From the NCBI GenBank assembly GCA_044238935.1, contig JBIICI010000016.1:1-43089 (forward strand): 43,089 nt of DNA. Reading direction: 5' to 3'. The notes beneath the pieces were generated by a model. That model worked only from the letters and a program-made list of their open reading frames with translations, was not told the origin of the DNA and ran no database searches. The position numbers and the translations under genes were made by a program. This DNA comes from JBIICI01 sp044238935 (lineage in GTDB: Bacteria > Pseudomonadota > Alphaproteobacteria > Micavibrionales > Micavibrionaceae). Below are positions 7,678 through 16,412 of this stretch, piece after piece. Within the stretch, counting starts at the first letter, position 1. The number at the start of each line of letters is the position of its first letter.

Positions 7678-8250
7678 ATGGGTTATCAAAAAGAACAAGT
7701 CGTACAAATTATCAATTCAGTAATTAACAAAGTCAGTTATCCATCAAATGTGAATGTGCAAACATTATTTGGTGAAATGCGTGATTTGATTAAAATCATG
7801 GAAGATACGCGTAAGGAGTTATCGGCATTAGGGGCGGAGGCTTTATCATCCACCCATGTAAACAAAGCCCATTTAGAAATTGAGGAGATTGTCCAAGAAA
7901 CAGCGGCGGCATCCACAAAAATTATGGATGCTTGTGAGGACATCACCAGTGAGCTTTTGCATATTGATGGTGAAATCGGTGGCACCATCGAAGGGCATGT
8001 CATGCGCATTTATGAAGCCTGTTCATTCCAAGATATAACAGGGCAGCGTCTTACGAAGGTTGCATCATCGCTGAGAACGATTGATGGAAAACTCAAGGAT
8101 ATGCTGGAGGCATTTGGCATGAAAATGAATGAAAACGCTGTATTGGAGGAAACCCGTGAAGGGGATGCAGCGCTTTTGAATGGCCCTCAAGTCTCAGCAC
8201 AAGCTATTTCCCAAGATGAAATTGACCGTTTATTGGCTGAGTTTGATTGA
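7678..8250 (+). CDS. cheZ: CheZ-type CheY-phosphate phosphatase
   Basis: A 190-residue, largely helical protein. The catalytic segment EACSFQDITGQRLTKV (about residues 114-129) carries the conserved Asp and Gln that position water for dephosphorylation of CheY-P. The C-terminal peptide AISQDEIDRLLAEFD (176-190) matches the CheY-tethering tail of CheZ, separated from the helical hairpin by an acidic, low-complexity linker. A long amphipathic helix occupies about residues 50-105. The gene directly follows cheY, which is presumably its substrate. CheZ is patchily distributed in alphaproteobacteria, many of which use phosphate sinks instead. Confidence 0.9.
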   Translation: MGYQKEQVVQIINSVINKVSYPSNVNVQTLFGEMRDLIKIMEDTRKELSALGAEALSSTHVNKAHLEIEEIVQETAAASTKIMDACEDITSELLHIDGEIGGTIEGHVMRIYEACSFQDITGQRLTKVASSLRTIDGKLKDMLEAFGMKMNENAVLEETREGDAALLNGPQVSAQAISQDEIDRLLAEFD

Positions 8251-8305
8251 TCATCATTTTAATGTGGACAAATTAAACGTTTGAATATTTCTGGTGCTGT
8301 GGGAA

Positions 8306-8325
8306 TTTTATAGTATGCTATAAAA
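8306..8325. promoter_or_regulatory. AT-rich perfect inverted repeat upstream of lepB
   Basis: TTTTATAG (8306-8313) and CTATAAAA (8318-8325) flank TATG, 29 bases before the lepB start. It includes TATAGT/TATGCT -10-like sequences, so it may simply be the lepB promoter region with accidental symmetry. No T-run follows on either strand, so it is not a normal terminator for cheZ. Confidence 0.3.
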
Positions 8326-8354
8326 ATGCATCAAACCTAAAAAACGAATCAATT

Positions 8355-9170
8355 ATGGACAATTCACATCCCGCCGAACACGCTGTTTCTGATAATACAG
8401 AGGTTCCGTTACGCCAAAAAGGCGAATGGAGTGAGTTTACGCGTACCGCATTGATTGCCATTATTTTGGCGTTAGTTATTCGTAGTTTTTTATTTGAACC
8501 CTTTAATATCCCCTCTGGTTCTATGAAGCCAACCTTGTTAATCGGCGATTATTTATTTGTTTCTAAATACGCCTATGGATATAGTCGTTATTCCTTTCCT
8601 TTTGGGATTGTGCCTATTGATGGACGTGTTTTTAATGGTCAAAAACCGCAACGGGGTGATGTGATTGTTTTTAAAAAACCGTCACATTCTTCGGCACAGC
8701 CTTCTGTTGATTTTATTAAGCGTTTGATTGGATTACCAGGGGATACGGTGCAGGTTCTGAATGGACGCCTTTATATTAATGGCGTAATTGTACCGCGTCA
8801 ATTTATGAAGGACGTGGAAGACAGCACGCCCTATAATACGCAATATTTAAAACAATATACAGAAACTTTACCCAATGGAGTTCAGCATTTGATTTTTGAA
8901 GAAAGCGACACAGGGGCGCTGGATAATACGCCGCTTTATACCGTACCACAGGGGCATTATTTTATGATGGGGGATAATCGTGATAATTCCCAAGATAGTC
9001 GTGTTGTAAACGAAGTCGGCTTTGTTCCGTATGAAAATTTGGTTGGACGGGCGGAGCGTTTATTTTTCTCAGCCAATGGTCGTGCCTCCTTATATCAGCC
9101 TTGGAAATGGCCTGTTGGGATTCGTTATGGACGCTTGTTTATGCCTATTGAAATGAAACGTGCGGAATAA
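8355..9170 (+). CDS. lepB: Signal peptidase I
   Basis: Inner-membrane serine protease, 271 residues, that removes signal peptides from exported proteins. One N-terminal transmembrane helix (about 30-46, ALIAIILALVIRSFLF) is followed directly by the catalytic Ser56 in IPSGSMKPTL. The general-base Lys122 lies in DFIKRLIGLPGD, and the family box MMGDNRDNSQDSR is at about 204-216. With a single visible membrane helix it is of the alphaproteobacterial topology, unlike the two-helix E. coli enzyme. It is immediately followed by rnc with no gap (TAAATG), a common lepB-rnc pairing. The exported proteins of this window, including the lipoproteins' neighbours and the giant coiled-coil protein, illustrate its substrates or related pathways. 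Confidence 0.97.
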   Translation: MDNSHPAEHAVSDNTEVPLRQKGEWSEFTRTALIAIILALVIRSFLFEPFNIPSGSMKPTLLIGDYLFVSKYAYGYSRYSFPFGIVPIDGRVFNGQKPQRGDVIVFKKPSHSSAQPSVDFIKRLIGLPGDTVQVLNGRLYINGVIVPRQFMKDVEDSTPYNTQYLKQYTETLPNGVQHLIFEESDTGALDNTPLYTVPQGHYFMMGDNRDNSQDSRVVNEVGFVPYENLVGRAERLFFSANGRASLYQPWKWPVGIRYGRLFMPIEMKRAE

Positions 9171-9845
9171 ATGTCTGTATCATCACCTATTTCTTTTGAA
9201 CCTTTGATGGATCTGTTGGGGTATCATTTCTCAAACATACATTTGTTACGCCAAGCCTTAATTCCATCAGGCAGCCAACAAAAAGAAAATAATGAGCGAT
9301 TGGAATTTTTGGGGGATCGGGTTTTAGGTTTATCCATTGCCCATAGGCTCTATCAAACATTCCCTGCGGAAAAAGAAGGGCAATTGGCAAAACGTTTTGC
9401 AGGATTGGTTCAAAAAGACACGCTGAAAAAAATTGCGATTTCTTTGAATTTATCAGATTATATTCAAGGAACCCCCCCTTATGAAGATTCCGTTTTAGCG
9501 GATACAGTTGAGGCAATCTTAGGGGCGGCCTATCTGGATGGTGATGCACAAAAGGTAGATCAGATCATTCGTAAATTATGGCAGAATCAAATTGATGATT
9601 CTGCTGCACCCCCCATAGAACCAAAATCCGCATTACAAGAATGGACGCAATCCTTAGGGCTGGGGATTCCGGAGTATCAAGTGATTGATCAATCAGGCTT
9701 AGATCATGCGCCTGTTTTTATTGTTGAAATTCATGTCAAAGGATATAAGCATTTCCAAGCCAGCGCATCCTCAAAAAAAGCGGCGGAGAAAGAGGCTGCA
9801 TCAGCGTTTTTAGAATTTTATAAAGCGCAGGGTGTTATAAAATAA
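9171..9845 (+). CDS. rnc: Ribonuclease III
   Basis: Double-strand-specific endoribonuclease of 224 residues that processes rRNA precursors and structured mRNAs. The signature NERLEFLGDRVLG carries E42, E45 and D49, and the second acidic pair is D111/E114 in LADTVEAILGAAYLDG, so the metal site is complete. The C-terminal dsRNA-binding domain (about 152-222, PKSALQEWTQSLGLGIPEY, then SSKKAAEKEAASAFLEF) is intact. The ATG abuts the lepB stop. In many relatives era follows directly; here era lies 5 kb away on the other strand. It converges on the zeta-inhibitor gene with only eight bases between. Confidence 0.97.
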   Translation: MSVSSPISFEPLMDLLGYHFSNIHLLRQALIPSGSQQKENNERLEFLGDRVLGLSIAHRLYQTFPAEKEGQLAKRFAGLVQKDTLKKIAISLNLSDYIQGTPPYEDSVLADTVEAILGAAYLDGDAQKVDQIIRKLWQNQIDDSAAPPIEPKSALQEWTQSLGLGIPEYQVIDQSGLDHAPVFIVEIHVKGYKHFQASASSKKAAEKEAASAFLEFYKAQGVIK

Positions 9846-9853
9846 GAAAAAAA

Positions 9854-10168
9854 TCATACACCTTCTTTTTTAAGGGAATGATAAATCTTTTCTAATTGTG
9901 CGGTTAAAATACGCTCTGATAAATCAACATTGTGTGATTCTAGATCTTTTTTAACATGGGCGATAATTTCGTCAAAATCGGCATGAACCAAATGTTCATT
10001 GGCTAAATCTGTGGCATATTGTTTGCTTAAGGTTGGGTCTTTGTATATTTGATCCCCTACCCATTCACCAAAGGCTTGGCGGGTTTTGCCATTGATAAAG
10101 AATTTTTCTTCTTGTGTTGCGATATATTTTTTCTCAAAAAAATTCTCACGATTACTAAAGTCGCCCAT
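9854..10168 (-). CDS. F1-ATPase zeta-subunit inhibitor (DUF1476)
   Basis: A 104-residue soluble protein of the DUF1476 family. In Paracoccus and relatives this is the zeta subunit, which blocks reverse rotation (ATP hydrolysis) of the F1Fo-ATP synthase. The N-terminal pattern FSNRENFFEKKYIATQEEKFFINGKTRQAFGEW matches the family's F-x-x-R-E-x-x-F-E-x-K-[YF] inhibitory segment. The remaining residues form the expected four-helix bundle (YATDLANEHLVHADFDEIIAHVKKDLESH). No ATP synthase genes are nearby. Because the family is essentially alphaproteobacterial, this gene is strong taxonomic evidence. Confidence 0.88.
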   Translation of the reverse strand: MGDFSNRENFFEKKYIATQEEKFFINGKTRQAFGEWVGDQIYKDPTLSKQYATDLANEHLVHADFDEIIAHVKKDLESHNVDLSERILTAQLEKIYHSLKKEGV

Positions 10169-10296
10169 ATTTATATCTTTGCCTTATTGCTGTTTTGAAA
10201 GAGTATTTTTGTCAGTTACTTTATGATAGCATGAAAAAATTAAAATGATTTAAATTTATAATGAAATCTTCATTTTATTTCACTTTATTCCTTTAT

Positions 10297-11139
10297 TTAA
10301 TCTTTGCGATGCTTGCGGAAGGCATCCGCAGGATAGGATCCAAACAAGGTCACTTTTTCTGTGAAAAACTGAAGCTCTTCTAGGGCATTTTTCAAAGATT
10401 GATCCTCAATATGCCCTTCCACCTCACAATAAAAAGCGGCGACGTTGAAATATTCATCAACATAGCTTTCAATTTTGGTCATATTGATACCGTTTGTGGC
10501 AAAGCCCCCAAGGGCTTTGTATAGGGCGGCAGGTAAGTTACGCACCCGAAACACAAAGCTGGTCATCATCTGATCTGTCCGTGCGCCGCTATAGGGGGCG
10601 TTGGAAAACACCACAAAGCGTGTGATATTATATTCTGTATCCTGCACATGGGTTTTTAGAATTTTCAGGCCATATTCTTCTGCTGCCAGCGTGGAGGCAA
10701 TGGCGCATTGGGATTTATCGCCGCGTTCTGCAACAAATTTTGCAGCGCCTGCCGTGTCGGCCTCCACAATCGGGGTTAAATTCATGGCACGAATAATCTT
10801 ACGGCATTGGGGCAGGGCGTGCACATGGCTGTGGACAGTTTTTAAATCGGATTCATCCGCATCAGGCAAGCATAAAAGTGCGTGATGCACGGGCAAAAAA
10901 TATTCGCCCACAATAAAAAATCCCGAATCAGGCATCAGCGCATGCACATCTGCCACACGCCCCGCAAGGCTATTATCAATCGGAATCACGGCCGCATCCA
11001 CATCATGGGATTTTAACAGATCAAAGGCTTGCATAAAATCATGGCACGGCACACTTTGGGCATTGGGATATAAATGACGGCACACCATATCCGAATACGC
11101 GCCTTTATAGCCCTGAAAAGCAATTTTTTGAAACATCAT
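10297..11139 (-). CDS. pheA: Prephenate dehydratase
   Basis: A 280-residue monofunctional enzyme converting prephenate to phenylpyruvate in phenylalanine synthesis. The catalytic domain (about 1-180) starts IAFQGYKGAYSDMVCRHLYP and includes PIDNSLAGRVADVHALM, ADTAGAAKFVAERGD and the TRF motif in YNITRFVVFS. The ACT domain (about 190-275) has NGINMTKIESYVDEYFNVAAFYCEVEGH; the ESY variant of the ESRP phenylalanine-binding motif is common in alphaproteobacteria. No chorismate mutase domain is fused. Two ATGs are in tandem (MMFQ), and the second may be the true start. It is divergent from the cytochrome c gene. Confidence 0.96.
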   Translation of the reverse strand: MMFQKIAFQGYKGAYSDMVCRHLYPNAQSVPCHDFMQAFDLLKSHDVDAAVIPIDNSLAGRVADVHALMPDSGFFIVGEYFLPVHHALLCLPDADESDLKTVHSHVHALPQCRKIIRAMNLTPIVEADTAGAAKFVAERGDKSQCAIASTLAAEEYGLKILKTHVQDTEYNITRFVVFSNAPYSGARTDQMMTSFVFRVRNLPAALYKALGGFATNGINMTKIESYVDEYFNVAAFYCEVEGHIEDQSLKNALEELQFFTEKVTLFGSYPADAFRKHRKD

Positions 11140-11231
11140 TTATTCTCTAAATCTTATCGACAAATATAGATAATATGATATAAACGATATATTCTTTTTT
11201 TTCATCACTTTATTTATGGTTTTCGGTTGAT

Positions 11232-11882
11232 ATGAGCAACGATTTGGAATTTAATAAAATTTTCGCAGCGATCTTAGTGGCAGGGGTTGTGGCAGGGCTA
11301 ACAGGCTTTGTTGCCAAAAAGATTGTTCATCCCGAAATGCTACACGAAGATGCCGTGCCGATTGAAGGCGTCGCCGCTGATGCCGGATCAGGCGCAGCCG
11401 CTGAGGCCACCGCAGAACCCATTCTTGCTTTACTCGCCACTGCGAACGTTGAGGCAGGGGCAAAAGTCGCCAAAAAATGCGCTGCATGTCATTCCTTTGA
11501 TGCATCTAATACCAATATGACGGGGCCATCCTTACATAATATTGTCGGGCGCGCTAAAGGACATATGTCTGGATTTGCCTATTCAGATGGTATGATGGCT
11601 ATGGGGACAAACTGGAGCTATGAGAATTTAAATAAATTCCTATGGAAACCTAAGGCCTATGTGGCAGGGACAAAGATGAATTTCGTCGGCTTAAAAGATC
11701 CGCAGGAACGCGCAGATTTGATCGCATGGTTGCGCACACAGGATGATAGCCCTGAGCCATTACCAACGGAGGCCGAAATCGCCGCGGAAGCCCCAAAAGA
11801 TGCCGCTGCTGCCACACCTGCGGAGGGAGCACCTGTTGACGCTAAACCTGCTGCTGCGCCTGCCGCCACACCTGCACCGTAA
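11232..11882 (+). CDS. cycM: Membrane-anchored class I cytochrome c (CycM-like)
   Basis: A 216-residue c-type cytochrome. Residues 9-28 form an uncleaved membrane anchor (KIFAAILVAGVVAGLTGFVA), followed by an Ala/Glu-rich linker to about residue 68. The heme site is C83-A-A-C86-H87, and the probable axial Met lies in GTKMNFVGL (about 139). PSLHNIVGR and ADLIAWLRT are typical of mitochondrial-like cytochrome c. The last 50 residues are Ala/Pro/Glu low complexity. CycM proteins carry electrons between the bc1 complex and aa3 oxidase, so the organism probably has that branch besides bd oxidase; neither complex is in this window. The flippase gene follows with no gap. Confidence 0.92.
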   Translation: MSNDLEFNKIFAAILVAGVVAGLTGFVAKKIVHPEMLHEDAVPIEGVAADAGSGAAAEATAEPILALLATANVEAGAKVAKKCAACHSFDASNTNMTGPSLHNIVGRAKGHMSGFAYSDGMMAMGTNWSYENLNKFLWKPKAYVAGTKMNFVGLKDPQERADLIAWLRTQDDSPEPLPTEAEIAAEAPKDAAAATPAEGAPVDAKPAAAPAATPAP

Positions 11883-13406
11883 ATGACAGAAAAGCTTACT
11901 TCCCACAAACGTCTGTATGGCAATATGATTGCCAATTATATCGGGGCGTTTTGGGCGGCATTGGTGCAAGTGATTGCCACGCCTTTTTTGCTGCATTTAT
12001 TGGGGGCAGATGCCTATGGGTTGGTGGCTTTTCATTTGTCCTTGTTGCTCTTCTTTTTTTTCTTAGATCAGACGGTCAGTTTATTTTTTAATCGCCAACT
12101 CTCCAGCCTGCCTGTGGATGATAGGCAGGGACGCGCGGATCTATTTAAGACATTAGAGATTATATCGCTTGTGATGGCCGTGATACTGGGGGGTGGGGTT
12201 ATTTTGGCTGCCCCGATTATTTCAAATCATTGGTTGACGGATACGGCTTTGTCGCCACAAACTGTCGCGAATGCGGTACGTTGGATTGGGTTCAGTATCG
12301 CCTTGCAATGGCCAAGTTTTTTCTATTCAGGGGGATTTCAAGGTTTACAAAGCCATGGCGATATTACGTGGATCAGGTCTGTGATTCGGACTCTTCAATT
12401 TGCCGGCGCGATTCTTTTGTTAAAATTTTGGCGGTCGGATATTGCGGTCTATTTGGGATGGACGGCCTTTGTGTTTTTGATTCAAAGCCTGTGGATGCGC
12501 CATCGTCTCCATCATCTTTTGGGTCGTATGAGGGGGAAATTTGATCTGTCATGCTTGCGACACCATGCCTCATTTGGGGGAGGGATTATGGCGATTGCCT
12601 TGTCTTCTGTGATCTTATTGCAATTTGATAAATTCTACCTTTCTGCTTTTGTGCCGCTCTCAGATTTTTCGGCGTATTCTTTGTGCTTTACCTTATGTGT
12701 TTATATTTTTACTGTTGCCATTTTACCCATCAACAATACAATGCTGGCGCATTTTACACGGTTGTTAAACGATGATCCCACGCGTACTTTGTTACGGGCG
12801 GAATATTCAAAATGGACACAGATCAATATGATTTTATCTGTGCCTGCTTATACTGTATTGGCCGTATTTGCGCGTCCTTTGCTCACGATATGGTTGCATG
12901 GGTCGCCTGAAACGGTGGATGTCATGGTGGGTTTGATGCCCTTAATTGCCTTTGGGCATATTTTAAATGTGTTGTATTTTTTGCCGTATAAATTGCAGTT
13001 GGCATGTGGGAAAATCCAGCCACTGTTGGGGGTGAATATTGCATTGATTGCGATTATGATTCCCTTTATGATCTGGGCAGTGCCGCATTATGGTTTATAT
13101 GCAGGGGCAGGGTTTTGGGTGTTTTTTAATGTTGCCTATTACCTGATCTGGTCGCCCATCATGCATACGCAGCAAATCCCTGAATCGCGTCTGTCTTGGA
13201 TATTGCGCGATACGTTGCCAGCCTTTATCCTGTCCCTTGGTCTGATGGGGATTTTGGGGTTTGTAAAAAATATGCCGCTTAATTTGTGGGCTGGGTTTGC
13301 TTTATCCTGTGTGATGGGGGTGGGGATGACAGGAATATGTTTGATTTTGCTGCCCAAAGGGCGTAAATCTTTGATCAATATGATAACCAAGAGAGCTGAA
13401 ATATGA
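11883..13406 (+). CDS. Polytopic polysaccharide flippase-like protein (MOP/Wzx type)
   Basis: A 507-residue membrane protein with about 12-14 hydrophobic helices and the opening NMIANYIGAFWAALVQVIATPFLLHLLGADAYGLVAFHLSL. This is the standard N-terminal helix pair of the oligosaccharide flippase branch of the MOP superfamily. Such proteins move lipid-linked sugars across the inner membrane for O-antigen or capsule assembly. No glycosyltransferase or other envelope-sugar genes are adjacent, so the substrate is unknown. The ATG abuts the cytochrome c stop, and the gene overlaps trpA by four bases (ATGA), implying an unusual three-gene transcript of unrelated functions. Confidence 0.8.
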   Translation: MTEKLTSHKRLYGNMIANYIGAFWAALVQVIATPFLLHLLGADAYGLVAFHLSLLLFFFFLDQTVSLFFNRQLSSLPVDDRQGRADLFKTLEIISLVMAVILGGGVILAAPIISNHWLTDTALSPQTVANAVRWIGFSIALQWPSFFYSGGFQGLQSHGDITWIRSVIRTLQFAGAILLLKFWRSDIAVYLGWTAFVFLIQSLWMRHRLHHLLGRMRGKFDLSCLRHHASFGGGIMAIALSSVILLQFDKFYLSAFVPLSDFSAYSLCFTLCVYIFTVAILPINNTMLAHFTRLLNDDPTRTLLRAEYSKWTQINMILSVPAYTVLAVFARPLLTIWLHGSPETVDVMVGLMPLIAFGHILNVLYFLPYKLQLACGKIQPLLGVNIALIAIMIPFMIWAVPHYGLYAGAGFWVFFNVAYYLIWSPIMHTQQIPESRLSWILRDTLPAFILSLGLMGILGFVKNMPLNLWAGFALSCVMGVGMTGICLILLPKGRKSLINMITKRAEI

Positions 13407-14182
13407 GCACAGATCGTCTACAAAAAGCGTTGGATAAACCGCATAAAAAACTGATTACGTTTTTAACGGCAGGTGATCCTGATTATGCGGCGTCCCTGCA
13501 ATATCTAAAAGCCATGGCGCATCATGCTGATATTATCGAACTCGGTATGCCATTCAGTGATCCTATGGCGGATGGCGAGGTCATTCAAAAAGCCTCTATT
13601 CGGGCTTTAGATTCAGGGATGACGCTAAAACGCGTCCTTGATATGGTGCGTGATTTTCGGGTTCATAATCAACATACGCCTGTTATTTTAATGGGATACG
13701 CCAACCCCATTTTTAAATATGGGATTGATGATTTTTGTCATGATGCTGCACTTGCAGGCGTGGATGGATTTTTGATTGTGGATTTACCGCCTGAGGAAAG
13801 CGGGGATTTAGAGCGTGCAATGCAAGCGCATCATTTACACCTGATTCGCCTGATTACCCCTGTTACCCCGATTAATCGCATCCAGATGATCGCCGCGCGC
13901 GGCAGTGGGTTTTTATATTATGTATCCATCACAGGGGTAACAGGTGCTGCAATTGCCAATCATGCAGAGGTTGCGGCGCATATTGCCGAAATTAAAACGC
14001 ATACAAATTTACCGATTATGGCAGGCTTTGGCATTAAAACGGCAGATGATGCAAAAAAATTCAGCCAAATTGCCGACGGCGTTGTCGTGGGATCGGTATT
14101 GGTGCAAATGATTGCACAAAATACCGCAATAGAGGATTTTTCAGAGGCCGTTTCTGTTCTGAAAAATGCACTTTCTATCTGA
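13403..14182 (+). CDS. trpA: Tryptophan synthase alpha chain
   Basis: A 259-residue TIM-barrel enzyme that cleaves indole-3-glycerol phosphate and channels indole to TrpB. The catalytic residues E46 (IIELGMPFSD) and D57 (PMADG) correspond to E. coli E49 and D60. The phosphate-binding loops SITGVTGA and GFGIKTADDA, GVVVGSVLV are conserved, and the length is normal. trpA is usually last in trpFBA; here trpB and trpF are absent and the upstream partner is a flippase sharing four bases. Its 3' end overlaps the convergent lipoprotein gene by eight bases. Confidence 0.97.
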   Translation: MSTDRLQKALDKPHKKLITFLTAGDPDYAASLQYLKAMAHHADIIELGMPFSDPMADGEVIQKASIRALDSGMTLKRVLDMVRDFRVHNQHTPVILMGYANPIFKYGIDDFCHDAALAGVDGFLIVDLPPEESGDLERAMQAHHLHLIRLITPVTPINRIQMIAARGSGFLYYVSITGVTGAAIANHAEVAAHIAEIKTHTNLPIMAGFGIKTADDAKKFSQIADGVVVGSVLVQMIAQNTAIEDFSEAVSVLKNALSI

Positions 14183-14717
14183 AAATAATAGTTCCCTGTG
14201 ATTGGCTGTTAAAACGTCCTTGGTTTGTATCACCATTTAGGTTTTGCGGGGATGTGGGATAGGTTTTGCCATCAAATAATAAGGTCACATTTTTCGTGTC
14301 TGACCACCGCCCTGATACACGGGTGACCAGACTATGCCATCCATTGATTTTTTGGGTGCTGATTAGGACAGGGCTATGGATGGGATCAATGATTGAGATT
14401 TCAGTAAATCCTGTATTATGGGCTTGAAACACCCCAAAACGGCAGCCATAGCGCACGCACCAATAATTATAGGGTTGATTAAAATACACCAAAGCATCAT
14501 CGCGTCCGTCTTCGTTTAAATCATAGCGGACATATTGATATTGGGTAAAAGTGGGATGATTATGCGATTTAAAGAAGTTTTGTAATGAAGCATGCAGCAT
14601 TGCATCTGTCGGGTTGATCACCGTTTCATGCATCGTGTGTTTGGATGATATAGATTTTTGACCACCGCCACAGGCAGGCAAGCAAAGAATCAAAAGAAAA
14701 ATAAAAAATCGGATCAT
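14175..14717 (-). CDS. Small predicted lipoprotein with an acidic DxNxDG loop
   Basis: A 180-residue exported protein that I do not recognise. The N-terminus IRFFIFLLILCLPAC is a signal peptide ending in a lipobox (LPAC), so a lipidated Cys at about residue 16 and membrane anchoring are likely. DLNEDGRDDALVYF (about 65-78) resembles a calcium-binding DxNxDG loop of EF-hand/FG-GAP-type repeats. Two nearby Cys (WCVRYGC) may form a disulfide. I prefer the ATG at 14717; a TTG six bases upstream is the alternative. The 3' end overlaps the convergent trpA. Confidence 0.7.
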   Translation of the reverse strand: MIRFFIFLLILCLPACGGGQKSISSKHTMHETVINPTDAMLHASLQNFFKSHNHPTFTQYQYVRYDLNEDGRDDALVYFNQPYNYWCVRYGCRFGVFQAHNTGFTEISIIDPIHSPVLISTQKINGWHSLVTRVSGRWSDTKNVTLLFDGKTYPTSPQNLNGDTNQGRFNSQSQGTIIFR

Positions 14718-14763
14718 GGTCAATAGGTTTAGAAAAAGATAAAGAGATTTTTGTATGATCCTG

Positions 14764-15699
14764 TTATGCGTTTGGATCTAATCCCCATAAACCATATTGT
14801 TGTGGATCTGACAACCAGTTTTCTTTGACTTTGACAAATAACGCCAAATGGAAGGTTGTATCAAATTGATACCCCATTTCATGACGGGCCTTTTCGCCAA
14901 TCCGTTTGATCGTTTGTCCACCTTTCCCCAACACAATGCGACGATGCGATTCACTAACGACATAGATCACTTGGGATAATTTGATACTGCCATCTTTGAA
15001 TTGTTCCAAATGTTCTGTTTCAATGGCAATCTGATAAGGGAGCTCTTGGTGTAAATTCGCATAAATTTGTTCGCGCGTGATCTCAGCCAAAGACAGTTTA
15101 AAGGGCATATCAGAGAGTTGATCATCAGGATAATGCCACACGCCATCCTGTGCCAATGACACAAGGAGCGATTTTAAATTATCCAACCCACGTTTTTTTA
15201 ATGCGGAAATCATAAAACAATGATCAAAGGCGCGTATTTCATTCAGCCCTGCGGATAAGGCCAATAAATCTTCGGGATTCATGGCATCAACTTTGTTGAG
15301 TACCAAAATATGGGGGCGAGGATCATGGGCGGATAAATAGGATTCAATCATATTGGTGCCGACCTCCAACGCCCGATTGCTGGCGGCATCAACGACCAAG
15401 ATCACAGCATCGGCTTCCATGCCGCCGGCTTTGGCACTGGCGACCATGGCGCGATCAAGTTGGCGTTTAGGTTTGAATAATCCGGGGGTGTCAATCAAGA
15501 TGATTTGCGTATCATCTTGACAAAAAATACCCCGAATTTGGGAGCGTGTTGTTTGAACTTTGTGCGATACAATCGAGACTTTTGCCCCAACCAATGCGTT
15601 GACCAAGGTTGACTTCCCTGCGTTGGGTGCGCCCAAAACAGCAATAAAGCCACATTTTTGTTGATCGGGTATTTGTAAAGAATCGGTTTGTAAGGGCAT
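14764..15699 (-). CDS. era: GTPase Era
   Basis: Essential GTPase of about 311 residues that helps mature 16S rRNA and assemble the 30S subunit. The G motifs are all present: GAPNAGKST (G1), TTRSQIRGIF (G2), DTPGLFKP (G3) and NKVD (G4). The C-terminal KH domain (IVLGKGGQTIKRIGEKARHEM) binds the 3' end of 16S rRNA. I take the ATG at 15699 as start; an in-frame TTG at 15720 would add seven residues, and neither has a convincing ribosome site. Era is not next to rnc, unlike the common arrangement, but both act in rRNA maturation, as does rsmE in this window. Confidence 0.96.
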   Translation of the reverse strand: MPLQTDSLQIPDQQKCGFIAVLGAPNAGKSTLVNALVGAKVSIVSHKVQTTRSQIRGIFCQDDTQIILIDTPGLFKPKRQLDRAMVASAKAGGMEADAVILVVDAASNRALEVGTNMIESYLSAHDPRPHILVLNKVDAMNPEDLLALSAGLNEIRAFDHCFMISALKKRGLDNLKSLLVSLAQDGVWHYPDDQLSDMPFKLSLAEITREQIYANLHQELPYQIAIETEHLEQFKDGSIKLSQVIYVVSESHRRIVLGKGGQTIKRIGEKARHEMGYQFDTTFHLALFVKVKENWLSDPQQYGLWGLDPNA

Positions 15700-15942
15700 G
15701 TTTTTATGATCTATGTTCAAAGTTTTATTGCGAATGATGCCGTTTTATATCACCAATGCGAAAACATAACAATAAAATTACGGTATGATGATGGGAATGA
15801 AATTTTTTTATATAGTAATTCAAAATATTGATTGGACAGGACTGTGAAACTTATCTGTTCTTCGTGCCCTTAGTGGTTCAAAAAATGGTTTGATAAATAG
15901 ATGAAAAGATATTTTTAGATGTCCAATCTTTAATTTAAAATA

Positions 15943-16404
15943 CTATAGTTCTCTGGCATTTTCTACATCAGGATGCGCGGCAATGCCAAACCAGTAATTA
16001 TGGATTAAGGCAATAACCATTTTAAATTTTTCAAAATGTAATGGCTTTGGGATATAACAATTTGCTCCTAATTGATAGGCAAGGTCAATATCTCTGCGAT
16101 CTGTTGATGTGGTCATGACAATGACGGGGATGGCTTTGATTTGTGTGTCTGCTTTTGCTTGGCGTAAAAAATCATGCCCGTTCATAATGGGTGTTTTTAA
16201 ATCTAATAAAATCAGATCAGGGGTAGGGGCGTCTTTGTATGGGTCTATTTTTTTCAGAAATCTTAATCCTTCTTGCCCATTCTCAACGCTGTGAATAATG
16301 GTGTTTTGGTTGGTTTGACGCAGTGCCTCATCCATTAAAAATCGATCATTTTCGTTATCTTCGATTAATAAAATATGATGTTTTTTATTGATGTCATCTT
16401 TCAT
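15943..16404 (-). CDS. Rcp1-like single-domain response regulator
   Basis: A 153-residue receiver domain. It begins HHILLIEDNENDRFLMDEAL (acidic pair E15/D16), has the phospho-acceptor D68 in LILLDLKTPIMNG, the Thr pair in VIVMTTSTDRRDI and Lys-Pro in CYIPKPLHFEKF. The NEND segment after the acidic pair, the TDRRD loop and the long C-terminal tail (ALIHNYWFGIAAHPD) are typical of Rcp1-type regulators that pair with soluble or phytochrome-like kinases. There is no DNA-binding domain. It begins eight bases after the histidine kinase stop, so the two are co-transcribed. Confidence 0.9.
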   Translation of the reverse strand: MKDDINKKHHILLIEDNENDRFLMDEALRQTNQNTIIHSVENGQEGLRFLKKIDPYKDAPTPDLILLDLKTPIMNGHDFLRQAKADTQIKAIPVIVMTTSTDRRDIDLAYQLGANCYIPKPLHFEKFKMVIALIHNYWFGIAAHPDVENAREL

Positions 16405-16412
16405 TGCAATGC

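Noticed and set aside
9187..9549. 120-codon open frame antisense to rnc
   Set aside because: It is fully inside rnc, which has complete catalytic and dsRNA-binding motifs.
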